Shown piece after piece: positions 1 to 10,829 of a stretch of DNA of 64,000 nt. Source of the DNA: Leisingera sp. NJS204 (GTDB taxonomy: Bacteria > Pseudomonadota > Alphaproteobacteria > Rhodobacterales > Rhodobacteraceae). The notes below the pieces were generated by a model. The model was not told the DNA's origin, did not search any database, and worked only from the letters and a program-made list of their open reading frames with translations. Position numbers and translations under genes: made by a program. The stretch lies in assembly GCF_004123675.1 (NCBI RefSeq), contig NZ_CP035417.1:797501-861500 (forward strand), in the 5' to 3' direction. Numbering within the stretch: the stretch's first letter is position 1; the number at the start of each line of letters is the position of its first letter.

Positions 1-149
1 TTGCAGTGGTGGAGTTCCTGGAACCGATGCAACCGGGGAGCAGCCGCGACGATTTTATGGCGCAGCTGGAAATGCGGGTAGAAAGCCGGTCGGATGATCT
101 GATGCGGGAAGCCGGGTTTGACCCGGGCACGGCTGAGCAACGGGCCTGA
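1..149 (+). CDS. C-terminal end of a probable 1-acylglycerol-3-phosphate acyltransferase (PlsC-like), truncated by the window edge
   Basis: An open frame enters from the left edge (first full codon at 3) and ends with TGA at 147-149, giving about 48 residues. The tail contains SRDDFMAQLE, ESRSDDLMREAGF and an acidic end. This resembles the C-terminus of lysophospholipid acyltransferases, which make phosphatidic acid at the inner membrane. The catalytic HxxxxD motif lies outside the window, so the family call rests on tail resemblance only. Confidence 0.5.
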   Translation, partial: AVVEFLEPMQPGSSRDDFMAQLEMRVESRSDDLMREAGFDPGTAEQRA

Positions 150-162
150 CCAGCCGGAGCGG

Positions 163-245
163 GACTCCCGCCGGGGCCAAGAAAATTCGAATTTTCTTGG
201 CAAAATTCTTTGAAGATTTTTTTGCCCGGCGGGTGCCGGGCGGGC
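163..245. repeat. Intergenic palindromic element with a perfect 26-bp inverted repeat
   Basis: Downstream of the plsC-like stop is a GACTCCCGCC...GGCGGGTGCC element. Inside it, 176-201 is a perfect 26-bp palindrome: two 13-base arms (GCCAAGAAAATTC and its complement) with no spacer. An AT-rich run and a T7 stretch at about 217-223 follow, so it could end transcription from the left. The outer CTCCCG/CGGG ends resemble the repeats near 31.1, 45.3, 47.3, 55.4 and 56.7 kb. Confidence 0.55.
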
Positions 246-249
246 TGCA

Positions 250-558
250 TCAGCGCAGGACTTCGCCTATCAGAACCTGCGGCTGGACGTCCGTAAAGTT
301 CGCAATGTCGTCCAGAGCCGGCCCTGCTGCCTGCATCGCGGTATCCATGGCCGCCTGATCGGCAAAGGTCATCGTGGCGATAGCAAAAAACGGCGGCGGG
401 ACATCCGGTCCGCCCGCCAGCCCCCTCGTCACCACAATTGACTGCAGATGCGGCCCGAGGTGCTGGTCCACAACCTTCATGTGGGTGTCAGCGTAATAGG
501 CATAGTCGAATGTTTTTCCGTCACTGACGGGGTAGATGACTTGTAAAGAAACGGCCAT
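250..558 (-). CDS. EthD domain-containing protein
   Basis: A 102-residue protein starting MAVSLQVIYPV. It has the small dimeric alpha/beta-barrel pattern of the EthD family: a YYADTHMKVV segment near residue 22, a central PPPFFAIATMTF strand and a final strand near QPQVLIGEV. EthD proteins are ferredoxin-like-fold dimers, some needed for ether or aromatic degradation, but most have no known substrate. It lies alone downstream of lpdA on the same strand. The family call is good; the function is unknown. Confidence 0.7.
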   Translation of the reverse strand: MAVSLQVIYPVSDGKTFDYAYYADTHMKVVDQHLGPHLQSIVVTRGLAGGPDVPPPFFAIATMTFADQAAMDTAMQAAGPALDDIANFTDVQPQVLIGEVLR

Positions 559-677
559 AGCGGTGTCTCCTGCGGGGTGAAATCGAGGCTCAGTAAAGAG
601 CGGATCGCCAGCCGTGCCAATCGAAAAAGGGCAGCTGCGGTGAGCTGCGCCTTGTTATGTTCGGTGACTCGCCAGGT

Positions 678-2069
678 TTAGCTGTGAATCGGCCCGTCGC
701 CGCAGGCCAGGGCAGCCTCGCGCACCGCTTCGGAATAAGTCGGATGCGCGTGACAGGTCAGCGCCACATCTTCGGCGGAGGCGCCGAATTCCATCGCCAC
801 ACACAGCTCATGGATCATGTCGCCCGCGGCCGGACCGATGATCGCAGCCCCCAGGATGCGGTCGGTTTCCTTGTCGGCGATGATCTTGACAAAGCCGCCC
901 TCGGCCTGGCCGACGGCCTTGGCCCGCGCATTGCCCATGAACATGAATTTACCGGTCTTAACCTTCTTGCCCTCTGCCTTCAGCGCGTCCTCGGTGGCGC
1001 CCACGGTGGCCACTTCCGGCGTGGTGTAGACGACACCCGGAATGACGCCGTAATTCACATGGCCATGCTTGTCTGCAATAACACTGGCAACTGCCATGCC
1101 CTCATCCTCGGCCTTGTGCGCCAGCATCGGGCCTTCGATCACGTCGCCGATGGCATAGACGCCGGGCACATTGGTGCGCCAGTGATTGTCCGTGGCGATC
1201 TGGCCGCGTTCGGTCATTTTGACACCCAGCGCGTCCAGCCCCAAGCCATCGCTGTAGGGCTTGCGCCCGGTGGCAACCAGCACCACATCGGCGTCCAGGG
1301 TCACCTCATCGCCGCCTTTCTTGGGCTGGTATTTGACCTTGGCCTTGGTCTTGGTGGTCTCCACCCCCTGCACCGCAGCGCCCAGGATGATATTCAGCCC
1401 CTGCTTTTCAAGGATCCGCTTGAAGCTGCGCTGCACGTCCTTGTCCATCCCCGGACAGACCGCATCCATGTATTCGACCACGGTCACCTCAGATCCCAGA
1501 CGGGCATAGACCGAGCCCAACTCCAGCCCGATCACACCTGCGCCAATGACGGCCAGCTTCTTGGGGATCTTCGGCAGCTCCAGCGCGCCTGTGGAGGAGA
1601 CCACGATCTTCTCGTCGATCTCGACGCCCGGAATGGAGGCGGGGACCGAGCCGGAGGCGATCACGATGTTCTTTGCCTCATGCACGTCGTCGCCGACCTG
1701 CACCTTGCCCGCCGCAGGGATTGAGGCCCAGCCCTTGATCCAATCGATCTTGTTCTTCTTGAACAGGAACTCGATGCCGCCGGTGTTCTGGGTGATGACC
1801 TCATCCTTGTAGGTCTTCATCTGGTCCCAATCGACCGACGGCGATTTGCCCTTGAGGCCCATATGGGCAAAATTGTGCTCTGCCTCATGCAGCAGGTGGG
1901 TCGAGTGCAGCAGCGCCTTGGACGGAATGCAGCCCACGTTCAGGCAGGTGCCGCCGAGGGTTTCCCGGGCCTCGACCACAGCTGTCTTCAGTCCCAGCTG
2001 GGCGCAGCGGATGGCGCAGACATAGCCGCCGGGGCCGGCGCCGATTACGATGACGTCATATTGGGACAT
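678..2069 (-). CDS. lpdA: Dihydrolipoyl dehydrogenase (E3 of 2-oxo acid dehydrogenase complexes)
   Basis: A 463-residue flavoprotein that reoxidises dihydrolipoamide with NAD+, in the cytoplasm, as the E3 subunit of the 2-oxoglutarate dehydrogenase complex. The FAD-binding GAGPGG motif is at residues 10-15. The redox disulfide is C42/C47 in GGTCLNVGC. An NAD-binding [10 protein letters not shown] and the catalytic HAHPTYSEA histidine near the C-terminus are present. I chose ATG at 2069 because the protein then starts [12 protein letters not shown] and an AGAGGAAAA ribosome site lies just upstream. It is the last gene of the sucC-to-lpdA run. Confidence 0.95.
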   Translation of the reverse strand: MSQYDVIVIGAGPGGYVCAIRCAQLGLKTAVVEARETLGGTCLNVGCIPSKALLHSTHLLHEAEHNFAHMGLKGKSPSVDWDQMKTYKDEVITQNTGGIEFLFKKNKIDWIKGWASIPAAGKVQVGDDVHEAKNIVIASGSVPASIPGVEIDEKIVVSSTGALELPKIPKKLAVIGAGVIGLELGSVYARLGSEVTVVEYMDAVCPGMDKDVQRSFKRILEKQGLNIILGAAVQGVETTKTKAKVKYQPKKGGDEVTLDADVVLVATGRKPYSDGLGLDALGVKMTERGQIATDNHWRTNVPGVYAIGDVIEGPMLAHKAEDEGMAVASVIADKHGHVNYGVIPGVVYTTPEVATVGATEDALKAEGKKVKTGKFMFMGNARAKAVGQAEGGFVKIIADKETDRILGAAIIGPAAGDMIHELCVAMEFGASAEDVALTCHAHPTYSEAVREAALACGDGPIHS

Positions 2070-2139
2070 GGGTTGGTTTTCCTCTGTTCTCCCCGGTTCC
2101 GTTTGGCGGAACACGCATTAGGGGATAGTGGTCTTAGGA

Positions 2140-2409
2140 TCAGACGGGGGTCAACATCTTGATCGAGATATTGGTGACCCCGTCGCGTTCTAGGTGCATA
2201 GCGAGCTCTTCCGATCCGAAAAAAGCACGGGCCTTCTCCGGATCGGTGATCGCGAACAGCGCCACGGCGTGGTTTGTGCGGTCCGGATCGCTCCATACGT
2301 TCATGTCGGTGATGCCTGCGGCCTGGCGGTTGGCCTTGTCCTGCCGGAAAACGGTCAGCCAAGCGGTGAAATCGGCCACATCGGCCTGCCAGAGAACATG
2401 GGTTGCCAT
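2140..2409 (-). CDS. Conserved hypothetical protein, small alpha/beta domain
   Basis: An 89-residue cytoplasmic protein starting MATHVLWQADVADF. The ATG at 2409 is favoured over an in-frame upstream extension because AAGGAGT lies seven to eight bases before it. The alternation of short strands and helices (VLWQADV, WLTVFRQ, AVALFAIT, ISIKMLTPV) suggests a dimeric ferredoxin-like or ABM-type fold, but I do not recognise a named family. It lies between the MAPEG gene and lpdA on the same strand. No function can be assigned. Confidence 0.65.
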   Translation of the reverse strand: MATHVLWQADVADFTAWLTVFRQDKANRQAAGITDMNVWSDPDRTNHAVALFAITDPEKARAFFGSEELAMHLERDGVTNISIKMLTPV

Positions 2410-2574
2410 TGGGGTTACTCCTTTATCCGTTCTGCAGGCAGAGTGCACTGCTTTGGCAAGGGAGCGCTTTGATGCCACTCAAGAAAGGCGGGTGCTGCCG
2501 CAGTTTCCGCAGAATTGCGGCGCTGGGCCCGGCTTGGGCGGAGCCAATTTGAGTATTTTGGGAAAGATGAATGG

Positions 2575-2982
2575 TCATGCGAGGAGCACCCCCGCGAGCA
2601 TCGCAGCAAGGCCGCTGGTGGCGATGAGCCAGATTGCGGTGCGCAGATAGGGCACGCCGCTGAGGTAGGCGGGCAGGTAGAGGGCGCGGCCCCCGAGATA
2701 GGTGTATATCCCGCCGGTGATCAGGGCGCCTTGCAGGCTGGCCAGTTCCGCGACCAGCGCCAAGCTGATGAAGATCGGTGCGGTTTCCAGGAAATTGGTG
2801 AAGGCGCGCCGCGCCCGGCCCGCCAGCGCGCTGCGGGAGACGGATGTGTCGCGCGGGCCTGCGGTCCAGGCGTTGCCGACCGAGAGCTTCAGCAGGAAGC
2901 TGTCGAAGCTCACGTGGATCAGGCCGAGGATCGAGAGGCAGACAAGGCCCCAGAGCGGGAGGGTCATTGGGTTGAACTGCAT
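2575..2982 (-). CDS. MAPEG family membrane protein
   Basis: A 135-residue protein with four predicted membrane helices (about 8-30, 58-80, 82-105 and 113-133). The central segment GRARRAFTNFLETAPIFISL is typical of the MAPEG superfamily, with the arginine-rich loop and N..E after helix 1. Bacterial members are membrane glutathione-related enzymes or are uncharacterised. The start at 2982 overlaps the preceding gene by 19 bases, so the two are probably translated from one transcript. An alternative start is ATG at residue 6. Confidence 0.8.
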   Translation of the reverse strand: MQFNPMTLPLWGLVCLSILGLIHVSFDSFLLKLSVGNAWTAGPRDTSVSRSALAGRARRAFTNFLETAPIFISLALVAELASLQGALITGGIYTYLGGRALYLPAYLSGVPYLRTAIWLIATSGLAAMLAGVLLA

Positions 2983-3416
2983 TCAAGTTTGACACTCTTG
3001 ACTTCTTCCCGGCGTCCATTGACAGCACTTATGATGCTGAAAATAGCTATTCCCATCAAAAGCCCGGCACCAAATGTTGGTTCGCCTTTGTTCGGCCCCT
3101 CAGCTGTCACCCAACCCAACCAGTTAAATGCGATTGAGGTGAGCACCATTACAGAGAAAAATATGGGTACGACTACTAGGAAGAAACTCCAATGGCGGGA
3201 TTTTCCGGTCAGAAAGAGGTGTGTGCCGCAGGTTCCGCAAAGGTGAAAATCGGTCTTGTTCACACCCCTCCAAGGGTTGGTCCGCATCATAGCCAGCGTT
3301 GACTGAATGCGCCCGCAATCGGGGCACTTTATCCCGCACCAGCGCGCCCAATAGCTGGGTCTTTCACCAATTTTGGGCGCGCTGATTTTGTAGGGCTGGC
3401 TAGGCTTTCCCCTCAA
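2964..3416 (-). CDS. Zinc-ribbon membrane protein of unknown function
   Basis: A 150-residue protein with two CxxC pairs (CPDC near residue 31 and CGTC near residue 60) that would form a zinc ribbon. Two hydrophobic helices follow (about 75-98 and 115-133), then a basic tail. The apparent start is TTG at 3416, five bases after the sucB stop codon, with no strong ribosome site; an internal ATG at residue 43 is possible. The gene is visibly AT-richer than sucB beside it, which may indicate later insertion. I do not recognise the family. Confidence 0.6.
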   Translation of the reverse strand: MRGKPSQPYKISAPKIGERPSYWARWCGIKCPDCGRIQSTLAMMRTNPWRGVNKTDFHLCGTCGTHLFLTGKSRHWSFFLVVVPIFFSVMVLTSIAFNWLGWVTAEGPNKGEPTFGAGLLMGIAIFSIISAVNGRREEVKSVKLECSSTQ

Positions 3417-3420
3417 TGGA

Positions 3421-4938
<1,518 letters not shown>

Positions 4939-4950
4939 GTCTCTTTATCC

Positions 4951-7902
4951 TCAGATGCTCAGCGCTTCGTTCACGAGGGCTGCTTGTTGTGCTTTGTGCT
5001 GGCTGGCCAGACCGGTTGCGGGCGAGGCCGAGGTGGCGCGGCCTGTATAGACCGGCCGGGTGTGCTTGGCCTTGATGCGGGTCAGCACCCATTCGATGTT
5101 GGGTTCAATGAAGCTCCAGGCGCCCTGGTTCTTGGGCTCTTCCTGGCACCAGACCATTTCCGCCTGTTTGAAGCGTTCCAGCTCCTTCACCATGGAAATG
5201 GCCGGGAACGGATAGAACTGCTCGACCCGCATCAGATAAACATCGTCGATGCCACGGGCATCGCGTTCTTCGAGCAGGTCGTAATAGACCTTGCCCGAGC
5301 ACATGACGACGCGCTTGATCTTGTCATCCGCCACCAGCCGGGTGTCGGAGTTGCCGTGCTGGGCATCATCCCATAGCACCCGGTGGAAGCTGGAACCGGT
5401 GGTGAACTCTTCCGCCTTGCTGACCGCCAGCTTGTGGCGCAGCAGGGATTTCGGAGTCATCATGATCAGCGGCTTGCGGAAGGTGCGGTGCAGCTGGCGG
5501 CGCAGGATGTGGAAATAGTTTGCAGGCGTGGTGCAGTTGGCCACAATCCAGTTGTCCTGGCCGCACATCTGCAGGAAGCGTTCAAGCCGGGCGGAGGAAT
5601 GCTCAGGGCCCTGGCCCTCGAACCCGTGCGGCAGCAGGCACACGAGGCCCGACATCCGCAGCCATTTGCTCTCGCCCGAGGAAATGAACTGGTCGAACAT
5701 GATCTGCGCGCCGTTGGCAAAATCGCCGAACTGGGCTTCCCACAGGGTCAGCGCGTTGGGTTCCGCCAATGAGTAGCCGTATTCAAAGCCAAGCACCGCA
5801 TATTCTGACAGGGCCGAGTCGATCACGTCGTATTGCGACTGGCCCGCGCGGATGTTGTTGAGCGGATAGTAACGCTCCTCGGTCTCCTGGTTGACGATGC
5901 CGGAATGGCGCTGCGAGAAGGTGCCGCGGGTGGCGTCCTGGCCCGCCAGGCGCACCGGGTAGCCCTCCAGCAGCAGCGAGCCGAATGCCAGCGCCTCGCC
6001 CGTCGCCCAGTCAAAGCCCTGGCCGGTTTCAAACATCTTGCCGCGGGCATCCAGGAAACGGCCCACGGTGCGGTGCATCGGGAAGCCGTCGGGCACCCGG
6101 CTGAGCGAGGCGCCGATCTCTGACAGGGTTTCCGGAGCGATCGCGGTGCGGCCGCGCTGGTAGTCGGCGTCTTTCTTATCCAGATGCGACCAGCGCCCGT
6201 CCAGCCAATCAGCCTTGTTGGGCTTGTAGTTCTTGCCGGTCTCAAACTCTTCGTTCAGATGCGCCTGGAAGGCGGCCTTCATGTCCTCGATCTCGCCTTC
6301 GGGGATCAGGCCATCCTTGACCAGCCGGTCGGTGTAGAGCGTCAGCGTGGTTTTGTGGCCCTTGATCTTCTTGTACATCAACGGGTTGGTGAACATCGGC
6401 TCGTCGCCTTCGTTGTGACCGAACCGGCGGTAGCAGAAGATATCGAGCACCACATCCTTATGGAACTTCTGGCGGAATTCGGTGGCAACGCGGGCGGCAT
6501 GGACCACCGCCTCCGGGTCGTCGCCGTTGACGTGGAAAATCGGCGCCTCAACCACCAGCGCATTGTCGGTGGGATAGGGGGAGGAACGTGAAAAATGCGG
6601 CGCAGTGGTGAAACCGATCTGGTTGTTCACCACGATATGCATGGTGCCGCCGGCCTTGTGGCCGCGCAGGCCCGACAGCGCAAAGCACTCCGCCACCACG
6701 CCCTGGCCGGCAAAAGCCGCGTCGCCATGCAGCAGGATCGGCAGCACCTTGCTGCGGTCCTTGTCACCCAGCTGGTCCTGCTTGGCACGGACCTTGCCGA
6801 TCACCACCGGGTTCACCGCCTCAAGGTGCGAGGGGTTGGCGGTCAGGCTGAGATGCACATTGTTGCCATCGAACGCGCGGTCGGACGACGCGCCAAGGTG
6901 GTATTTCACATCGCCGGAGCCATCCACGTCTTCGGGCTTAAAGCTGCCGCCCTGGAATTCGTTGAAGATGGCGCGGTAAGGTTTCTGCATCACATTGGCC
7001 AGAACCGACAGACGGCCGCGGTGCGGCATGCCGATCACGATGTCGCACACCCCCAGCGCACCGCCGCGTTTGATGATCTGTTCCATCGCCGGAATGAGGC
7101 TCTCGCCGCCGTCCAGGCCGAACCGCTTGGTGCCGGTGTATTTGACGTGCAGGAATTTCTCGAACCCTTCGGCCTCGACCATCTTGTTGAGGATCGCCTT
7201 ACGGCCTTCGCGGGTAAAGGTGATTTCCTTGTTGTAGCCCTCGATCCGCTCTTTCAGCCAGGCGGATTGCTCGGGGTCGGAGATGTGCATGTACTGCAGC
7301 GCAAAGGTGCCGCAGTAGGTGCGCTTCACGATGTCGACAATTTGCCGCATGGTGGCAACCTGCAGCCCCAGTACATTGTCGATGAAGATCGGCCGGTCCA
7401 TGTCGCCGTCAGTAAAGCCGTAGGTCTTGGGGTCCAGCTCCGGGTGGGCAGAGGCGGCACGCATGCCCAGCGGATCCAGGTCCGCTGCCAGATGGCCCCG
7501 GATCCGGTAGGCACGGATCAGCATCAGCGCCCGGATCGAGTCCAGCACCGCGCGCTGCACCTGATCGTCGGTGACCTCGACGCCCTTGGCGGAGGCCTTT
7601 TCCCTGATCTTCTTGCCTGCGCCCTTGGTCTCGGCCGGGGTCGGCCATTCGCCGGTCAGCGCGCCGGTGAGATCATCATCCAGCGCCGGCGGCCAGTCGT
7701 TGCGCGCCCAGGACGGGCCTGCAGCCTCAGCCTTTACGTCCAGTTCTGCATCGCCCATCTGGCGGAAGAACTCGGCCCAGGCGGCATCCACCGCGTTGGG
7801 GTCATTGGCGTATTGGGCATAGAGCTGCTCCAGATACTCCGCATTGTGCCCCTGCATGAAAGAGGAGGCGCGGAAGAGGTCGTTAGGGCTTTGTTCGGTC
7901 AT
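4951..7902 (-). CDS. sucA: 2-oxoglutarate dehydrogenase E1 component
   Basis: A 983-residue thiamine-diphosphate enzyme that decarboxylates 2-oxoglutarate and succinylates the lipoyl arms of SucB. It shows an N-terminal subunit-binding segment (EQLYAQYANDP), GMPHRGRL, the HGDAAFAGQG and NGDDPEA cofactor region, and the C-terminal transketolase-like part with LPHGFEGQGPEHSS. Length matches the family. The start ATG at 7902 overlaps the stop of the DUF805 gene as ATGA, implying translational coupling. sucB follows 12 bases downstream. Confidence 0.96.
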   Translation of the reverse strand: MTEQSPNDLFRASSFMQGHNAEYLEQLYAQYANDPNAVDAAWAEFFRQMGDAELDVKAEAAGPSWARNDWPPALDDDLTGALTGEWPTPAETKGAGKKIREKASAKGVEVTDDQVQRAVLDSIRALMLIRAYRIRGHLAADLDPLGMRAASAHPELDPKTYGFTDGDMDRPIFIDNVLGLQVATMRQIVDIVKRTYCGTFALQYMHISDPEQSAWLKERIEGYNKEITFTREGRKAILNKMVEAEGFEKFLHVKYTGTKRFGLDGGESLIPAMEQIIKRGGALGVCDIVIGMPHRGRLSVLANVMQKPYRAIFNEFQGGSFKPEDVDGSGDVKYHLGASSDRAFDGNNVHLSLTANPSHLEAVNPVVIGKVRAKQDQLGDKDRSKVLPILLHGDAAFAGQGVVAECFALSGLRGHKAGGTMHIVVNNQIGFTTAPHFSRSSPYPTDNALVVEAPIFHVNGDDPEAVVHAARVATEFRQKFHKDVVLDIFCYRRFGHNEGDEPMFTNPLMYKKIKGHKTTLTLYTDRLVKDGLIPEGEIEDMKAAFQAHLNEEFETGKNYKPNKADWLDGRWSHLDKKDADYQRGRTAIAPETLSEIGASLSRVPDGFPMHRTVGRFLDARGKMFETGQGFDWATGEALAFGSLLLEGYPVRLAGQDATRGTFSQRHSGIVNQETEERYYPLNNIRAGQSQYDVIDSALSEYAVLGFEYGYSLAEPNALTLWEAQFGDFANGAQIMFDQFISSGESKWLRMSGLVCLLPHGFEGQGPEHSSARLERFLQMCGQDNWIVANCTTPANYFHILRRQLHRTFRKPLIMMTPKSLLRHKLAVSKAEEFTTGSSFHRVLWDDAQHGNSDTRLVADDKIKRVVMCSGKVYYDLLEERDARGIDDVYLMRVEQFYPFPAISMVKELERFKQAEMVWCQEEPKNQGAWSFIEPNIEWVLTRIKAKHTRPVYTGRATSASPATGLASQHKAQQAALVNEALSI

Positions 7903-8390
7903 TGGGGTGCCTCGTGCGGGTTGGGACCGTATTTGTTCTCACCTGGCTGGGATTTCTTTGAGGTAAAGAAAAGGAACAAAACGAGCGGGATCATTGCGGC
8001 TGCGAAACCTATTCCACTTTGGAGCTGCTGCAGATTGGGTAGAGCTTTCAGTGCGAACATCAGGATTGCGAAGAGTGCAAATGGCACAACAAATATTGTA
8101 CTGGCTGTTATGCCTACATCGTGCAGACGCCGCGAAAGTGCAGCGAAAAACGGTATGGCGAACAATCCAGTAAAAAGACTAAAGAACCAGGGGTATTGGT
8201 GTCCGAGGTAGAAATAGACCCCAAAGTGAATTTTGAAACTGCCTTCGGGCTGATCCGTAGTCAGATTCAATCCAACGAACTGGACAAGTGCCAAAACCAA
8301 AACAAAAAACCAAAACTCGCTTCGGGCTGCGCGCCCGCCGAATTGTGCATAATTGCCCATGCAAGTTTTGACTGAGGCCCAAAAGCCCAT
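7899..8390 (-). CDS. DUF805 inner-membrane protein
   Basis: A 163-residue DUF805 protein. Family marks are GRAARSEFWFF near residue 18, RRLHDVG near residue 88 and the C-terminal PGENKYGPNP. About four hydrophobic helices surround these. DUF805 proteins are membrane proteins of unknown function. The gene shares an ATGA overlap with sucA, so both are expected from one mRNA. It is noticeably AT-richer than sucA and sucD, which hints at a separate origin. Confidence 0.85.
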   Translation of the reverse strand: MGFWASVKTCMGNYAQFGGRAARSEFWFFVLVLALVQFVGLNLTTDQPEGSFKIHFGVYFYLGHQYPWFFSLFTGLFAIPFFAALSRRLHDVGITASTIFVVPFALFAILMFALKALPNLQQLQSGIGFAAAMIPLVLFLFFTSKKSQPGENKYGPNPHEAPQ

Positions 8391-8416
8391 TGCTGCACCA
8401 TACCTTTTCTTGCGAG

Positions 8417-8454
8417 TTTGCCGCGCTCGCTCAAAACAAAGCTAGCGCGGCAAA
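8417..8454 (-). promoter_or_regulatory. Perfect 11-bp stem-loop between sucD and the DUF805 gene
   Basis: TTTGCCGCGCT at 8417-8427 pairs exactly with AGCGCGGCAAA at 8444-8454, with a 16-base loop. No T-run follows on the minus strand, so it is not a classical terminator. Within a polycistronic suc message it could be a processing or stability hairpin, or a partial attenuator setting the sucCD to sucAB ratio. The role is inferred. Confidence 0.5.
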
Positions 8455-8469
8455 TCCAGTTTCTTTGAC

Positions 8470-9354
8470 TTACTTGCCGATCGCTTTCAGAACCGCTTCA
8501 CCCAGGCCCGCCGGGCTTTCGGCAACGACGATGCCTGCGGATTTCATCGCTTCGATCTTGTCGTCAGCACCGCCTTTGCCGCCGGCGACAATCGCGCCCG
8601 CGTGGCCCATGCGGCGGCCCGGAGGGGCGGTGCGGCCGGCGATGAAACCTGCAACCGGCTTGGAGCGGCCCTTCTTGGCTTCGTCAGCCAGGAACTGGGC
8701 GGCCTCTTCCTCGGCAGAGCCGCCGATTTCGCCGATCATGATGATGCTTTCGGTTTCGTCATCGGCCAGGAACCATTCCAGCACGTCGATATGCTCGGTG
8801 CCCTTGATCGGGTCGCCGCCGATGCCCACACAGGTCGACTGGCCAAGCCCGACGTCGGTGGTCTGCTTCACCGCCTCATAGGTCAGGGTGCCGGAGCGCG
8901 ACACAACACCAACCGAACCGCGGCGGTGGATATGGCCGGGCATGATACCGATCTTGCAGGCGTCCGGGGTGATCACACCGGGACAGTTGGGGCCGATCAG
9001 GCGCGACTTGGAGGTCTCCAGCGCCCGCTTCACCCGCATCATGTCCAGCACCGGAATGCCTTCGGTGATGCAGACGATGACTTCCATTTCGGCGTCGATC
9101 GCCTCGAGGATGGAATCCGCGGCAAACGGCGGCGGCACGTAGATCACCGAGGCATTGGCTTCGGTCACATGCTTGGCTTCATGCACGGAATTGAAGACCG
9201 GCAGGTTCAGATGCGTCTGGCCGCCTTTGCCGGGGGTGACGCCGCCGACCATTTTGGTGCCATAGGCGATGGCCTGTTCAGAGTGGAAAGTACCCTGCGA
9301 GCCGGTGAAGCCCTGACAGATAACTTTGGTGTTTTCGTCGATGAGGACTGCCAT
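8470..9354 (-). CDS. sucD: Succinate-CoA ligase [ADP-forming] alpha subunit
   Basis: A 294-residue subunit of succinyl-CoA synthetase, the substrate-level phosphorylation step of the TCA cycle. It begins [21 protein letters not shown] with the CoA-binding Rossmann region, has [10 protein letters not shown] in the middle and the phosphohistidine segment GHAGAIV near residue 246. The ATG at 9354 fits the family start and has GAAGGAA upstream; an in-frame extension upstream is rejected. It is separated from sucC by two non-TCA genes. Confidence 0.95.
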   Translation of the reverse strand: MAVLIDENTKVICQGFTGSQGTFHSEQAIAYGTKMVGGVTPGKGGQTHLNLPVFNSVHEAKHVTEANASVIYVPPPFAADSILEAIDAEMEVIVCITEGIPVLDMMRVKRALETSKSRLIGPNCPGVITPDACKIGIMPGHIHRRGSVGVVSRSGTLTYEAVKQTTDVGLGQSTCVGIGGDPIKGTEHIDVLEWFLADDETESIIMIGEIGGSAEEEAAQFLADEAKKGRSKPVAGFIAGRTAPPGRRMGHAGAIVAGGKGGADDKIEAMKSAGIVVAESPAGLGEAVLKAIGK

Positions 9355-9367
9355 GATGTCGGTTCCT

Positions 9368-10195
9368 TCAAGCGGTATGTGTCTGTTGGTTCTGCGGTGT
9401 GGCCAAGGATCGGCCGTCGAAGCGGATTTTTTCGAGGGTGGCCCGCCCCAGGACCACACTGGGAAATACTCTGAAGCCGCCGCGGAATTCATAGATCCCG
9501 CGCCGGAGTTTCTGGCGGATCAGCGGCCAGCCCTTGGGCCGGTGGCGCGCCGGGCCGATGGCATGTTCGCCGGGGGCCTCGTTGCCCTGTTCGGCCAAGG
9601 CCGGCTGGACCTGATAGACCTTGACGGCGCGCGCAGGTTTGGAGGCGTCGAAGTTGAACAGCAGGTTGTCCAGGGTGATCTCAAACGGGCGGCTGTCCAG
9701 AAGGTGCTGCGCTGCGCGGCGGGAGACCGCATAGGCTGCACCGCCCGCGTGGCGCGACAGCATCTGGCGCACCTCGCGGCCCATGTAGGTAAAGCCATCC
9801 TTGCCAAGCGCCACCTGCAGCTTTTTGGCCCGCCAGCGTTCGAATTTGACGATGCCGGCATCCTGCGGCCACCAGGACAGGTCGTTCAGCCAGGCGCCGG
9901 TGTCGGGCGACAGGAAAACATCGTCCTCCAGGATCAGCGCCACATCGGCGTCTGACGCCAGAAACGCCTCCCAGGCCTTGGCATGGCTGAGAGTGCAGGC
10001 CATGTCCTTGGTTTGGAAATAGCCCCAGTTGCCCTCAGGCGCGCACTGCTGCAGCATTTCCTCGCGGCTGACCTGTGTGCTGTCTACCGCATCGATGCGC
10101 GCAGCCGTAAGCCCGCACTGATCCAGCTCTTGCTGCATCAGTGCGGCCCGGCCTGTGGCCTGTTGCAAGCCTATGAGGTAGACGGATGCTTTCAT
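9368..10195 (-). CDS. Glycosyltransferase family 25 (LPS biosynthesis type)
   Basis: A 275-residue cytoplasmic glycosyltransferase. It has the family-25 features [10 protein letters not shown] at the N-terminus, a CTLSHAKAW segment near residue 67 and the LILEDDV acidic motif near residue 88 expected to bind the nucleotide-sugar metal. Such enzymes add sugars to lipopolysaccharide core or O-antigen. The gene ends 13 bases before sucD, so it is probably co-transcribed with the suc genes. The exact acceptor is unknown. Confidence 0.85.
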   Translation of the reverse strand: MKASVYLIGLQQATGRAALMQQELDQCGLTAARIDAVDSTQVSREEMLQQCAPEGNWGYFQTKDMACTLSHAKAWEAFLASDADVALILEDDVFLSPDTGAWLNDLSWWPQDAGIVKFERWRAKKLQVALGKDGFTYMGREVRQMLSRHAGGAAYAVSRRAAQHLLDSRPFEITLDNLLFNFDASKPARAVKVYQVQPALAEQGNEAPGEHAIGPARHRPKGWPLIRQKLRRGIYEFRGGFRVFPSVVLGRATLEKIRFDGRSLATPQNQQTHTA

Positions 10196-10300
10196 TGGAC
10201 ACGAGCCTCAAAAGCGAAACGTGCGTTAATTGGGTGGGACTGCCCAATTGGTTTCCATACATCTGTGCTTAGGAGGTGTGCCATAGCGGTAATCTCAGGG

Positions 10301-10825
10301 TCAGTCCGTCAAAAGTATCAGCTGGCTTTTTTCCCGGGCGTTATAGGATTGGCTCCAGGAAAAAGATGTCTCACCTAAAGTGATCTGAGTGTTTGTTCCG
10401 TCAAAAAAACCCAGTTCTTCGCGGCCTTGTATGCTGTGCATTTTGCGGAAAAACGCCTGCGAGCTGACTATGGCCACATTGTTTTCTGCTGTCCATTCCA
10501 CGCCGCATCTGGCCGATTTGTTCTTGAACTTTCCGATAACGAGGTTCTGGCGACTGCCAGGCTTTGTGTAGTAACCGTGGCCTTTTCCGTGGACTATGTA
10601 GGAAGCATTTTTGCTTTTCTTGAAACCGCGAGCTGCAGCCAGGCTTTTAGCCTTGGCAAGGCCCCCCTCCCGCCCGGCGCGCAAGCAAATGCTGTCATAC
10701 AGCGCAAAGGCTTCTGAGAAGTCTTGCTGACCCAGGCGGGCAACAGCCGGATCTGGCTCTTCCGGCGTTACACACGCCGAAAGAGCCATGCCAGCCACGC
10801 AAAGTGCAATAACTGTTCCTTTCAC
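10301..10825 (-). CDS. Putative lipoprotein of unknown function
   Basis: A 174-residue protein. It has a signal peptide with a lipobox LSAC at residues 15-18 and a mature domain carrying two further cysteines (CLRAG near 48, RCGVEW near 106). The start is GTG at 10825, four bases after the sucC stop codon, with GAAGGGG at good spacing inside the sucC end. This indicates translational coupling to sucC. It is AT-richer than sucC. No family is recognised; an outer-membrane or periplasmic location is inferred from the lipobox. Confidence 0.7.
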   Translation of the reverse strand: MKGTVIALCVAGMALSACVTPEEPDPAVARLGQQDFSEAFALYDSICLRAGREGGLAKAKSLAAARGFKKSKNASYIVHGKGHGYYTKPGSRQNLVIGKFKNKSARCGVEWTAENNVAIVSSQAFFRKMHSIQGREELGFFDGTNTQITLGETSFSWSQSYNAREKSQLILLTD

Positions 10826-10829
10826 GGTT

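Noticed and set aside
657-1724. Long plus-strand open frame opposite lpdA, like others opposite sucA, ecm and the thiolase.
   Set aside because: It is the shadow of a high-GC minus-strand gene with strong family homology. Its composition is repetitive, and there is no ribosome site or recognisable family.
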